Both the position numbers and the translations under genes were made by a program. A stretch of DNA of 64,000 bases from Myotis daubentonii (Eukaryota > Chordata > Mammalia > Chiroptera > Vespertilionidae), in assembly GCF_963259705.1 (NCBI RefSeq), contig NC_081840.1, positions 150,844,282 through 150,908,281 of the forward strand, in the 5' to 3' direction. Below the pieces are notes generated by a model. That model saw only the letters and a list, made by a program, of their open reading frames with translations, made no database searches and was not told the origin of the DNA. Positions 21,861-32,342 of this stretch are shown here, piece after piece (position 1 is the stretch's first letter; each line of letters starts with the position of its first letter).

Positions 21861-24336
21861 GTATTAATTCCAAAACTACCTATGAATCTTCAAAATCATT
21901 ATAACCATAGTTGCTATTTAAGGCTCTCTACCCATTAGCTTCTACTTTTGGTAGTTTATTATATCTGTCACATTTACCTCATACCTAATTTTTTCCAACA
22001 TAGACTCTTACTATTTTTAAGCAAATCTACTTGATCTATCCTTCATAGAGCCTCTTTCTTTCATTTTTGCATCTTGTATCCATAGCATTTTCAAAAGTAA
22101 CTGAGAGTAAACAATATTTTTGACTATTACGAACCTTTGATAGTAAGGGGACAAAAACAAGCTAGCTGTATCTGATGGTATTATTTAGTAGGACACTTCT
22201 TTGATAGTCTTGCTAGTTAAAGCTGTAAAAGAGCAACAGATAAGGTGCAGTGCTCACAACTTAGCAACGGCTTGGGAAGTATTGTCAATAAATGCTCCAG
22301 TTTGAAAGAGGGCCACGTGATATGATGTGATACTATTGTACAATTGAAGCAACATTTCAATATCTAATCTTGGCTTAGAGAAGATCTGAGACGCATACCA
22401 CTGAAGCCACGAATGGGTGGAATTTATAGCTCTTCTCCATTGATACTAATAACAACCACAGATTAGAGGAGATAAACTTTGATTCAGTTCACTGCAACAT
22501 GTCTCTGATAAAGCATGGAAACTTGTTCTTTTTATCATGAAAAAAAAAAAGACTCACCTCACAAAAGTGGTGTAATAGAAATTAAAGCATCTGATTTCCC
22601 CTATCACCCTGTTTTGCATACATGTTTCCAAAGACCTAGTTCTTTGATTATGGCCTTTAGTAAATTCATTTAAGAAAAGTTTGGCCCCACACCAAAATTT
22701 CCCTTCACAACAAGGACTACATATATGAGTTATCCACTAACCCAGCTTTTCATAGTTAGCATAATGTTGAGACAATTTGCATGTAGTTCATAATAGACCG
22801 GCAGGAAAACCCATGAAAGTGTGTTACCACTTCACAAATAGCTGGCCAAGAAACCAGGAGAGTAGGTGAGGAGGTGACCAGGAAAGGAAGAGGAGGATGA
22901 ATGAAAAAGGAGAGCAGAGCAAGGAGAGGAATGGAGTGTGAGAAAGTATGCAAATTGGAAACAGAAGCTTGAATAAGAAAATGCCATTTCGGAAAGTAAT
23001 CGTTTGAGTTCTTTTTTTAAAGTCGTGCCTAGAAGCTGTCCAAACTACGGCCAGATAATAAGATTATGTCTGATTTCTGACCTTAGCGCTGTCAGGCTCG
23101 GTTAGTGGGATGTCTGTAATGTTTGTGTGGTTCCTGTCTGTTTTGTAGTTAACAGCGGGAATCTTCTACATTCAACAGAAATTGCTTATAGGTTTTGCTT
23201 TTTCATTGCTGAATTTGCATGGAATTTCAAAGTGAACATTTTTACTTTATAATATGCCTTTTTAAAAATCCCAGTTGGTAGATACAACTATAACAGAAAT
23301 GTAAACAACTACATACAACCAATAATAATCTGTCATGAGAATTACAGAAGATTTTATGTTTTCCGTTAATTTTACATCAGCATGAGAGAAGCTGCTATTT
23401 TCTATTAAAAGTGTATCATCACTGCATTATTGTAATAATTTGATGATAATAATAATAACTAACAAGATAATCAGGTTACACTTGGAAAGCTTAATTTGAT
23501 GCCTTCCTTATTTCTAAGACTATTTCTTATCCTTTATTTTATCTCAAGAAATGTTTATTCATAGAAGCAAAACACATAGTTACTAAAAGAAAAAAAATAG
23601 GTTTGGGCTAAGGCAGATTATATTGATGTTAATTTTTAAGCTAAAGATTTCACTAACTCCTTTTTATTCTTTTTTATTGTGGAAAATATTTTTATTTTCT
23701 AAGAATGTTTATAGGCCTTGTTAGTAAATGTTGGTGACATCTACATCGTCTACACTTCATGTAGAAGTCACCAACTATTGCTGTTATTAATAGTTCTCGA
23801 TACAGTTGTTGGCTTGATAGGTCCATAAAAGAATGAACAACTCATAGTATGGGTCTATTCTTAGAAATGGAAATTAAAAGATTATGTCCTGTGTTGAATA
23901 AAATTGGAGAATATAAAGTTCACATTCTTGATGAAAATGAAGTTTTAGGATGTATGCTTTGATTTATATTCTAAGTGACTTTAAGACACTCTCCAAAAAT
24001 TACACTTGCATTTGGGTGTATGTATACTCACAATCTGAGTTTGTTTGCACTGCCTAACATCTGATGAAATGCCAAATAATAACAATGTCAGTTATTTTTG
24101 TTATTCTTATTGTTATACAGAACACATTTTGATAAAAAGCAATGAGAAAAATAAAAGAATTCAGGGATAAAGTCTTCCTGGAATTATACTTTGTCACTGT
24201 CTTCAGTGCAAAGTCTAATTATCATCTAGTGTGTTCTGGCAGGATTTTGTAATGAATCAGCTTCCATTATTTCATTTTTCTCAAACAAAGACTCTTGGAA
24301 CTGTACTCTTCTAGCTTGTAAATCTGCAATCTGCAG
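21861..24336. other. unique DNA, possible conserved non-coding stretch
   Basis: No repeats were recognised. 22990-23440 is free of repeats and of less biased composition than its surroundings. No ORF, splice-flanked exon or RNA structure could be assigned. An A/G-rich patch lies at about 22850-22950. Confidence 0.35.
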
Positions 24337-24375
24337 TCTTTCTTTCTTCCTTCCTTTCTTTCTTCCTTCCTTTCT

Positions 24376-24447
<72 letters not shown>

Positions 24448-24507
24448 TTTCTTCTTCTTCTTCTTCTTCTTCTTCTTCTTCTTCTTCTTCTTCTTCTTCT
24501 TCTTCTT

Positions 24508-24563
<56 letters not shown>

Positions 24564-24594
24564 TCTCCCTCTCTCCCTCTCTCCCTCTCTCTCT
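24337..24594 (+). repeat. compound CTTT / CTT / CT microsatellite
   Basis: In order: CTTT/CCTT repeats (about 24337-24446), a CTT run of about 21 units (about 24448-24511), a CT run (24513-24559) and CCCTCTCT repeats (to 24594). It is a 258-base pure polypyrimidine strand. The lysine/glutamate/arginine frames on the minus strand are translations of this repeat and not a gene. The following TGTCAATAAG loosely recalls a Ves tail, but no SINE body is attached. Confidence 0.96.
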
Positions 24595-25640
24595 GTCAAT
24601 AAGCATGAGGAAAGCCTTAAAGAAACACATTTATTTCATTGGTGAGAAATTAAATCCAGATTTGAAGCTCTCCTCTCACACACTACTGTTGGCTCTCTTT
24701 AGAATGATTCTGTGGTGGTGCTGGGCCCAGGAAGCATTATAACATGTGTTGGCAATCTTGCAAACCAAATTTAGAGTTCCTTAGATTCAATATCAGGGCA
24801 TTTATTAAGGGTAATGCTTGCCTCGAGCGCTTTCTGTGGGTTGATGGTAAACCACTGGCAGTGCTTCTAGGATGAGTCTTTTGTTTATTCCTGATGATGT
24901 TTAATGCAAAGCTAATCCACTTCCTAGGACACCCCCCTAAGAACAAGTCACTATCAAAAACTATCAGTCTTAACTATGCTCCAGTTCAGCTTGAGAATTA
25001 GGCTCCATCTTTTCTTGGTAGTTTTCATTTATGAAAATAATCTTGAGACAGTAGGAAAATGATGAAATGAAAGAGTAGTTTTCTCTTGTTATTTATGACA
25101 CCTCTTTGCACTCAGTTTTAAATGAACATAAATTGTTCTGAACGACTCTTTGAAACAATTCCTACTATTTTTAGCCTAGAGTCAATCATAACTCAAAAAC
25201 TGCGAAAACAGAGGATCTTTGTTGTCTAACAATATTGATTTACTATTTTCACTTAATGTGTTTAATGTGCTGACAAATGTTTAACAACTGGCTCTCCAGA
25301 AAAAAAACAAAACAAAAAAAACCCCACAAACATATTTTGGATTATTTGCAAACATTCAGGCTATAAATTCTTCCACCACAATCAATTCCAACCTAACAGC
25401 CTGATGTCAACTGGCTTTAATATTTTTAAAAATGTAACAATAGGTTCTAGCAATGGCTGGCTTCCACACACCACTGGGAAAATACCCTGTTACATATAAA
25501 CCTATTTTTTTCAAGCACAATCTGTCCCTAATTAAGGACCTGAAAATCATGTTAACCATGAAGAAAACATAACAGTGCTCTCTAGAAGAATAGCTTCTTA
25601 GAAATGATCAAGTCTTTGAGTTATGTCATAAAATCTTTGC
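24595..25640. other. unique DNA
   Basis: Only A-rich low complexity near 25300-25330; no gene was recognised. Confidence 0.4.
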
Positions 25641-25800
25641 ATTTGGGAGCTGGAAGGACTTTTGAGAACCTCTGGCTGCATCTATTTATGTTGAAGAAAC
25701 TGAGACCTGGAAAAGATAGATTAATTTTTTTGTAGGGATACAATGGCAGCAATAGGACTTAAACTACCTCTACTGGGCCTCAACTCAGCATTCTTTCCAT
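25641..25800 (-). repeat. probable ancient SINE relic
   Basis: GGGAGCTGGAAGGACTTTTG, GAAGAAACTGAGACCTGGAA and GCAGCAATAGGACTTAAACT resemble the reversed 'gaggaaactgaggc' class of MIR-like repeats. The exact family is not determined. Confidence 0.4.
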
Positions 25801-26394
25801 TAACTTATCTTTGTTTCTTAATTAATGTCTCATAAGATAATTTTGAGTTGCCTGGGTTTTTCTCGGTCTTGATAGAGGCAGTTTGCTGCTCAGTTGTTAT
25901 AATCAACTCTTAATTCTCAGGAGAGCTAAGCCATGGGTCAGTAATAATTTCTCACTTCTTCAGCAAATACAAATAGTGAGTACGCAATCTAAAGTAAATC
26001 CTGCAGAAGGAACGTGTGCCCTTCTAACTATGATGTTTCTATTTTATTTTACCACTTCAGATCTCAGCAAAAATGCAAATGAAAGGCATGCCTTTTCATC
26101 CGCAGCTTTGATCTTTCGTAAGTTTTACCTAGAGATGAATTCTAATATTTCTGCTATGAAGCCCCTACCGGGTATTTGCCTATATAAATCTTATACTACA
26201 AGGAAACTAGACTATTTACTTCCAAGTTAGTTTTCACCACAGTATTTCTCTGTTTAAAATGAACAACATAAAAGCTATTGCTTTTCATCCAACCCAATAA
26301 ATCCAAAGTCCTTACTCTAAACCACTGATGACAAGAATCAACCGTGTTTTGCTCACCTCTATCCTTAGAGCCACCACAGTGCCTGGCCCAGGCC
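25801..26394. other. unique DNA with a 115-codon frame
   Basis: The plus-strand frame at 25883-26230 is open for 115 codons but has no recognised domain, no good start context and no homologous feel. I do not call it a gene. Confidence 0.35.
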
Positions 26395-26575
26395 TATATT
26401 TATAATCACCTTACACATGTTGTCTTATGTACTCACGCATGCTCAATATGTGGGAATTACTAGGATCTTCACTTACACCTGAAGGAATAAATGCAGGTAA
26501 CTTTCCCAAGGACTCAGAGCCAGCTAGCAGCAATGCCTGGATTTGCACTCACTTTCTCATATTGTACTTAAACCA
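26395..26575 (-). repeat. MIR relic
   Basis: CAGGTAACTTTCCCAAGGAC, TCAGAGCCAGCTAGCAGC and GCCTGGATTTGCACTCA are the reverse-orientation MIR phrases ('aggtaacttgcccaaggtcac', 'cagctag.aa', 'ctggatt.gaac'). Confidence 0.65.
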
Positions 26576-28164
26576 CCGCACCATACAACCTTGTTAAATA
26601 TGTTTGACAGCTTGAGCGAACATGCAATGTTCTCCTTAGTTTGGTACAAGCCCAACTCCTTAGGTTTTCGCTCGCTAAGCTGCTAGGTAAAGTTCTGATT
26701 TCAGGCACTCTCGTCCTCTCATTATGATTCAAACTGGCTCCAGAAATCCTCTCTGTTTTTGCTAAAACTGTTTCCCTTGCCCTTGTCATTGGAATTCCCC
26801 TTATGAGAAATTAAATTATACTTGGTCAGCATCTTTAACAACATCCTAATCTTTCTTCAAGGCTACTCATGAGCCACCTCAGCCTCTCCTTCTCAGTGTT
26901 CTCTCCTGAACTCCAGGAACTGCTCTGGATTTCTGGTTGTTTTTTTCTGGATGTCAGGCCTCAGGCAGTTAAGATCACTTTGATTGGGGATGGTGCATTA
27001 TGTGTCTCTCTATTATCCACTGTAATCTGCGCAATGCCTTAATCATTTCTTAATGTTTGTTCAGTATAAGTTGATGATAATTTTATTTGTCAATTATGCA
27101 GATCTTCGCAGGCATCTCACTGTCTCTAGAAAGTAAGATACTGGAAAAGGGCATCATTGTTCTTCAAAATGCCTTCAACAAATTGGATGAGGGCGGAGAG
27201 AGACTATAAAGAACAATTCACCTATGAAGAGAAAACTATTTTAAGGTCACAGACTGAACATTTCAGAGTGAAGCAACAGTAGCAGAAACATAATGGGATT
27301 AGAGAGGATAACAAGCTAAACGGGCATCAACAGCCCGCCTCTATGAACCCTGCATAAATAAAAACACAGTGGGCAAGAAGTCTGGGCTAATCCTCTTACT
27401 AGATTTTGCATAGGCCAGGCTTTCTTAGGAATAATTCCCTGGATTCTGAATTGTTTTCTTTCCACTGAAGTGATGAGGATGGGACTGTTACAGTAGGGAT
27501 TTAGGTGATATATTTGAAAGATAATAGAAAAGAAAGGAGCATAAACTTCTTTAGCTTTCTGCCCTTTGAAAATCATTTAACGCATAGCCTTAATTTTGCA
27601 AAGAACTGCTCTCGAACAGTTCTTGTTACCCTTATCTACAATTTTTTTCACAGCTCAGACAAAGAGCGGGGAGAAGGGGTGTGTTTACAATAATGTCAAC
27701 ATTAAAACTTCTTTGTCAACACTGTTGGCTATACAAACCTGATAGGCAGGATCTCCCAGACAGGACGTAAGACTCAACCTCATACTGCTGCCATACTCCG
27801 TTCTCTGTCCAAAGGATGAGGCACTGAGACAGCAAGAGGCAACACGGAAGGCCTAGGTAGGTTCTGGCTGAAGACCAGGTTTATATAGCGCCTTAAGGAG
27901 ACTCTTGTCCTTCCCTTTTGAATTGCTAATGAAACTGTTTTTAGCCTGAGCCACCCCCTCCTCCCACCCTCCTATCCCCCCAGCGCCCCACCACGAGTGC
28001 ACTTAATGAAAAAGATTTAATGGGAAATGGACCCATTTTGTCCTAGGAGGAAGCCTGTAGGGTGGCATGATGGTATAATTAGTATTAACTATTTTGAATG
28101 CTTAGGAATTTCTCAATTTCACTTTTTCTAGTATGACTTGTTATTTCATGTAGTTCTATAATAA
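26576..28164. other. unique DNA
   Basis: No repeat family recognised. 27720-28030 is GC-richer with a C-rich run (about 27950-27992) and contains GGTTTATATAGCGCC. It could belong to an unrecognised LTR or be unique; no ORF is associated. Confidence 0.35.
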
Positions 28165-28345
28165 ACATATAACTAACCTTTATGAATTTGGCAACATTAG
28201 AGGCACTTTACACTCATTTCATCTGATAACAACCTTTCAAAGTGGTATTATTATGCTTAGTAGATGAGGAAACAGAAGTTAAGCATCTATCCAAGAATAA
28301 AAGGCTGATAAACGCCTGGCTTTGTGCTCTTTCTACTGACTGACT
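28165..28345 (-). repeat. MIR relic
   Basis: 'ggcactttacactcatttcatctgat' with AACAACCTTTCAAAGTGGTA, TAGATGAGGAAACAGAAGTT and GGCTGATAAACGCCTGGCTT follow the reversed MIR consensus through its core. Confidence 0.75.
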
Positions 28346-28519
28346 ACTTAGCTACCTAAAATAAGTTACTGAGCCCACATAACCTTCTCTTTGACTAGGT
28401 TAAAGAATTTGACCATAAATGCTCATTTTTTTTTTCCACAAGGTAAGACTTGTGGTTAAAAACTTTCACATGCTTGCATTGGTAAATGGAAAGAGTCTAA
28501 ATAAGACACAAATAAAAAC

Positions 28520-28850
28520 AGTCAGAGAAAGACAAATAGCATGTGATCACACTAATATGTGGAATCTAATGAACAAAAGAAACTACTAACAAATGGAACC
28601 AGAAGCATGGATTCATGGAATAAACTGGTGGGTGTCAGAGGGGCGAGGGGTGGGGGTGACTGGATAAAGACGGTGAAGGGATTAGCTAAATAACCTTATA
28701 TGTGTGCCCCATGGGCATAGACAGCAGTGTAGTGAAGGTCAAGGAGGGAAAGGCGGGGGTGAGTGGAGGTGGGCAAAGGGAGGGGGAGTTGGGGGACATT
28801 TGCAAGTGTCAACATTAAAAATTTTTAATTAAAAATATTAAAAAGTCAGC
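28520..28850 (+). mobile_element. 5'-truncated L1 3' end
   Basis: AGTCAGAGAAAGACAAATAG, CTAATATGTGGAATCTAATG, ATGGAACCAGAAGCATGG, 'agggattagctaaataacct', CCATGGGCATAGACAGCAGT, GGTGGGCAAAGGGAGGGGGA and an A/T-rich end (AACATTAAAAATTTTTAATT). This is the bat L1 3' UTR with no ORF2 left. AAAAACAGTC before it and AAAAAGTC after it may be the target duplication. Confidence 0.82.
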
Positions 28851-30043
28851 TGTAATGTGTCTTGTACTTTTCTAAAATAGAAAATGGGAAATGCTTATTA
28901 AAATATGCAATTAAGTATTACTATTACAGAGGTACTTATTAGGACAAAGCAGTATAAAGTTAGTGAGTAATCTTTTTGGAAATCACATCTAGTAATTCAA
29001 ATTTGTAAGCATCTGAATTCCATAAGCATTATTATTACCATTGGTTTACCATTTTCTCAGTTGTCATCATTTCCTTTTTCCATTAGTGCTCTGGGACTTC
29101 CTTGAAGTGCTCGTCGTTTCACTCCTGTAGGCCTAATGGTAGAGTAACTTCATATTAACTCTCCTTAAATGGCTCTGCCTTGACATACGAATTTTTCACA
29201 GGCTAAAACTGAAGCCTGTTAAAAGTAAACGCATTCCTTCCAGGCTCCAATGCTGGACTCAAGCTCAGATGACCCTGTGACATTTTACAGGCATTGATGA
29301 GGTGCTGTCCCCTCTCTGCAAATAATCTAAATTTGATCCCAATGAATGGAGAGGAACCCTAGATAAGCAGGGAAAATGTGTTTATAGACATTTTCAGGTC
29401 ATTCAAGTGGTATTACTGAAGGTTAAATACTTTTACTTTTAGAAAGTAGGAAGCAGGGAGGAAAGGACTATTTCCTTTAGTTAAATATTTTTTTTAAAAT
29501 ATCTCACATATAAGTGATCCCTTGGATAACTGATTAGGTTAATAAAATTCAAAGCACATTGATTTCCTGTTAGGTGATAATGAAGCTTATATTAACAGAG
29601 GTGGGATAACATTAAATTGTACTAAATAAGATTCTCCTTTCACTTTCTAGCTAATTTGGCAAATTTTAAAGAAATAAGCATTAGTTTAAAACATGTGACT
29701 ACACTAGACATTTGCTTTGGATTGGTTTAAAAATTCTAAGGCATTTTTTAAATAAAGGGCTATCATGATTTTTATGTTAATACAAGGAATTAATGCTTTA
29801 CAATGCATGCGTTAAGAGGTATGGTTTAACTGTTTATACATCTTGGAAACTGTAGTTCTTCATCGCAGCATCAGCAGAGTATTTGCTCATTTTGTTGGTG
29901 TTATAGGTTTAAAATTACAGGTAAAATGTAACTTTTCTAATGTAGAAAAACAATAGCAATACATATAAACATATGATTTTATTTTTTTGGTTGTTTTCTT
30001 TTTAATCTCTTCTTTCAGTTTTTTTTTATTTCAAGAAAAACAA
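28851..30043. other. unique AT-rich DNA
   Basis: No features recognised. Confidence 0.4.
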
Positions 30044-30165
30044 TTTTAAATATAATAATGTTACATGCAATAAACATTAATACCTCAAGAAAAATAATAC
30101 AAATTATTCAAGAGAAATTATCTTAAATATAATAATATTATATGCAATAAACATTAATATTTCAA
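30044..30165 (+). repeat. two-copy 77-bp tandem duplication
   Basis: TTAAATATAATAATGTTACA with GCAATAAACATTAATACCTC recurs 77 bases later as TTAAATATAATAATATTATA with GCAATAAACATTAATATTTC, followed by a weaker third start near 30180. Confidence 0.75.
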
Positions 30166-30423
30166 TAATAAAAGGATTTTATGTATAATAATATTACCAA
30201 AACTGTACTAAAATAGTATGATATCACAAAAGTTGTAGGAAATATTAAAAATCTGCAAATAACAGGATTACGTCTATTATATTCTAGAATATTTCCCCCC
30301 CTCCTCTTCACTGGCTCTATTTTTGTTCATCAGTTTATGTTGTTCATTATATTCCACAAATGAGTGAGATCATATGATATTTATCTTTCTCCAGCTCGCT
30401 TATTTGGCTTAGCATGCTGCTTT

Positions 30424-30600
30424 TAAAGGTTACTTTGTCAGATATGAGTATTGCTACTCCACCTTTTTTTTCTTTTCCATTTGCATGGAAAAAATTTTTC
30501 CATCCCTTCACTTTCATCCTGTGTGTGTCTTTTGTTTTGAGGTGGGTCTCTTGTAGACAGCACATAGTTGGGTCATGTCTTTGTATCCCTACACCTTTTG
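30424..30600 (-). pseudogene. L1 ORF2 fragment: N-terminal endonuclease region
   Basis: The translated frame contains CCLQETHLKTKDTHR and GWKNFFHANGKEKKGGVAI, i.e. the APE-type endonuclease region of L1 ORF2p around the catalytic 'QETH' glutamate, running on to ILISDKVTFK. After this lysine the frame leaves ORF2 and reads into L1 3'-region DNA (SSMLSQISELEKDK). Reverse transcriptase is missing, so the remnant is dead. Confidence 0.85.
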
Positions 30601-30729
30601 ATTGGAGGATTAAATCCATTTACATTTAGGGTTATTATTGAGAGGTACTTGTTTATAGCCATTTTAATTCTGTATGGCTAGGCTTCTCTCTCTGTTTCTG
30701 CTGCTCAGCAATCCCTTAGAGAGTAATCC

Positions 30730-31574
30730 CTTTAGTATTTCTTGTAATGCTGGCTTGGTGGTGATGAACTCCTTTAGCTTTTTTTTTGTCTGGGAAGCTC
30801 TTTACTTAATGGTCTATTTTTAATGATAGCCTTGCTGGATATAGTCATCTTGGTCTCAGATCCTTGCTTTCCATTGCCTTGAGTACTTCATGCCATTCCC
30901 TCCTGGCCTGTAGAGTTTCTGATGAGAAATCAGGTGTCATCCTTACAGGAACTCCTTTGTATATAACAGTTTTCTTTTCTCTTGCTGCCTTTAAGATTCT
31001 TTGTTTTTAATTTTTGGCATTTTAATTATGATATATCTGGGCATGGGTCTGTTTGGGTTCTTCTTGTTTGGGATTCTCTGTGCCTTCTGAACTTGTGTGA
31101 CATTTTCCTTTATATGGGTAGGAAAGCTTTCTACCATTATTTTTTCAAACACCTTTTCTATTTCTTTCTTCCTTTCTGCCTCTTCTGGCACACCTACTAT
31201 TCTAATATTGTAATGTTTCACATTGTCCCAGAGCTCCCTTAGGCTGTACTCCTGTCTTTTAATTGTTATTTCTTTTTGGTTCTCTAATTGAGTGATATTT
31301 TTAACTCTGTCTTCTAAATCCCTGATTTGATCCTCAGCTTCCCCTAATCTGCTGTGTATTCCTTCCAATGTGTTCTTCATTTGTGTTATGTCATTCTTTA
31401 TCTCAGACTGTTCTTTTTTCATAGTTACTATATCTTTTTTCATAATGTTGAGCATTTTTTAATATCATTACTCTGAACTCTTTCAGATAAATTTCTCATC
31501 TCTGCCTCATTTATCTCTTCTTCTGGAGAATTCACTAGTTCTTTTATTTGGGGGTTGTTTCTTTCTTTCCTCAT
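30730..31574 (-). pseudogene. L1 ORF1 (ORF1p) with frameshifts
   Basis: Starts at the ATG at 31574 (MRKERNNPQIKELVNSPEE), shifts frame in an A run near 31455, then runs as a 154-codon frame to 30991. That frame has the coiled coil (EGIHSRLGEAEDQIRDLEDR) and the RRM-type region (LWDNVKHYNIRIVGVPEE, 'QVQKAQRIPNKKNPNRP'). The C-terminal domain continues in other frames ('ETLQARREWHE', 'KLKEFITTKPALQEILKG') to about 30730. ORF1p is the trimeric RNA-binding chaperone of the L1 RNP; at least two frame breaks make this copy a pseudogene. Confidence 0.88.
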
Positions 31575-31711
31575 TTTGGTTGTCTGTTTGGGTTTGTGAC
31601 TATATTTTAGGTAGATCCTCTATACCTCTCAATCTCTAGTGCAGGACAGTGTTTCTGACTAATTGGATCAGGCAAAGACTCAAAGCCCCCAGAGATCGCC
31701 TCTGTCTCTAG

Positions 31712-31934
31712 CAGTGGTTCTCAACCTTGGCTGCACATTATAATCACCTGGGAACCTTTTTTTAAAATCCTGATTTCTAGGCCTCATCCTCTGGAAATTC
31801 TGTTTCTTTGTTATGGGTTGGGGCCACAATATTAGTAACCAAGAAACAGAATTTCCAGAGGATGAGGCCTAGAAATCAGGATTTTTAAAAGATTCCCAGG
31901 TGATTCTAATGTGCAGCCAAAGTTGAGAACACTG
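31712..31934. mobile_element. second copy of the hAT foldback element
   Basis: Starts CAGTGGTTCTCAACCTTGGC, ends 'gttgagaacactg' (one C lost from the terminus). It has inverted arms of about 95 bp and the same centre as the 6211-6432 copy (GGTTGGGGCCACAATATTAG against GGTGGGGCCACAACATGAG). The flanks GTCTCTAG and CTCTACAG are only a weak duplication. It sits at the 5' side of the deleted L1. Confidence 0.83.
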
Positions 31935-32106
31935 CTCTACAGGATTCTGACTTGAATTGCCCCCAGGCAATCGTCCTCGGGTGTGTTGAGAATTTTTTCA
32001 TCAGGGTGAGGCAGTTTTCCATTTATGATTGTTTTTTAATAATTTATTTTAGGTAGCTAAGTAGTCAGCCAAAAACTTTTCCTAAAATGTAACTTCCACT
32101 AGGTCC

Positions 32107-32342
32107 TAGTGATGGCGAACCTATGACATGCGTGTCAGAGGTGACACTCAAACTCATTTTTTTGGTTGATTTTTCTTTGTTAAAATGGCTTTTAAATATA
32201 TAAAATAAATGTCAAAAATATAAGTCTTTGTTTTACTATGGTTGCAAATATCAAAAAATTCCTATATGTGACACGGCACCAGAGTTAAGTTAGGGTTTTT
32301 CAAAATGCTGACACGCCTAGCTCAAAAGGTTCGCCATCACTG
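32107..32342. mobile_element. non-autonomous hAT element (GTGATGGCGAACC ends)
   Basis: Left end AGTGATGGCGAACC and right end GGTTCGCCATCACTG are inverted repeats. Subterminal 'gacatgcgtgtcagaggtgacac' and 'gctgacacgcc' are also symmetric. The body is AT-rich (TTGGTTGATTTTTCTTTGTT, ATATAAGTCTTTGTTTTACT) and has no ORF. The flanks GGTCCTAG and GGTCTAG fit a decayed 8-bp hAT duplication. The mild divergence suggests a relatively young bat-lineage family. Confidence 0.83.

Larger units (their letters stand above)
30293..31700 (-). mobile_element. LINE-1 copy with most of ORF2 deleted
   Basis: On the minus strand the order is: a 5' UTR-like lead (about 31700-31575), ORF1 (31574 down to about 30730), the inter-ORF spacer, the first part of ORF2 (about 30600-30424), then directly L1 3'-region sequence (GCTAAGCCAAATAAGCGAGC, GAGAAAGATAAATATCATAT, 'ctcactcatttgtggaat') ending near 30293 without a poly(A). 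The reverse transcriptase domain and the C-terminus are absent. The fusion point, near 30420-30427, falls in an A-rich string present in both partners. It cannot be autonomous. A foldback hAT lies in or just beyond its 5' end. Confidence 0.85.

Noticed and set aside
24226..24630. 134- and 110-codon Glu/Arg/Lys-repeat frames on the minus strand
   Set aside because: Direct translation of the CT/CTT/CTTT microsatellite.
25883..26230. 115-codon plus-strand frame
   Set aside because: No recognisable domain or homology; a frame of this length can occur by chance in 64 kb.
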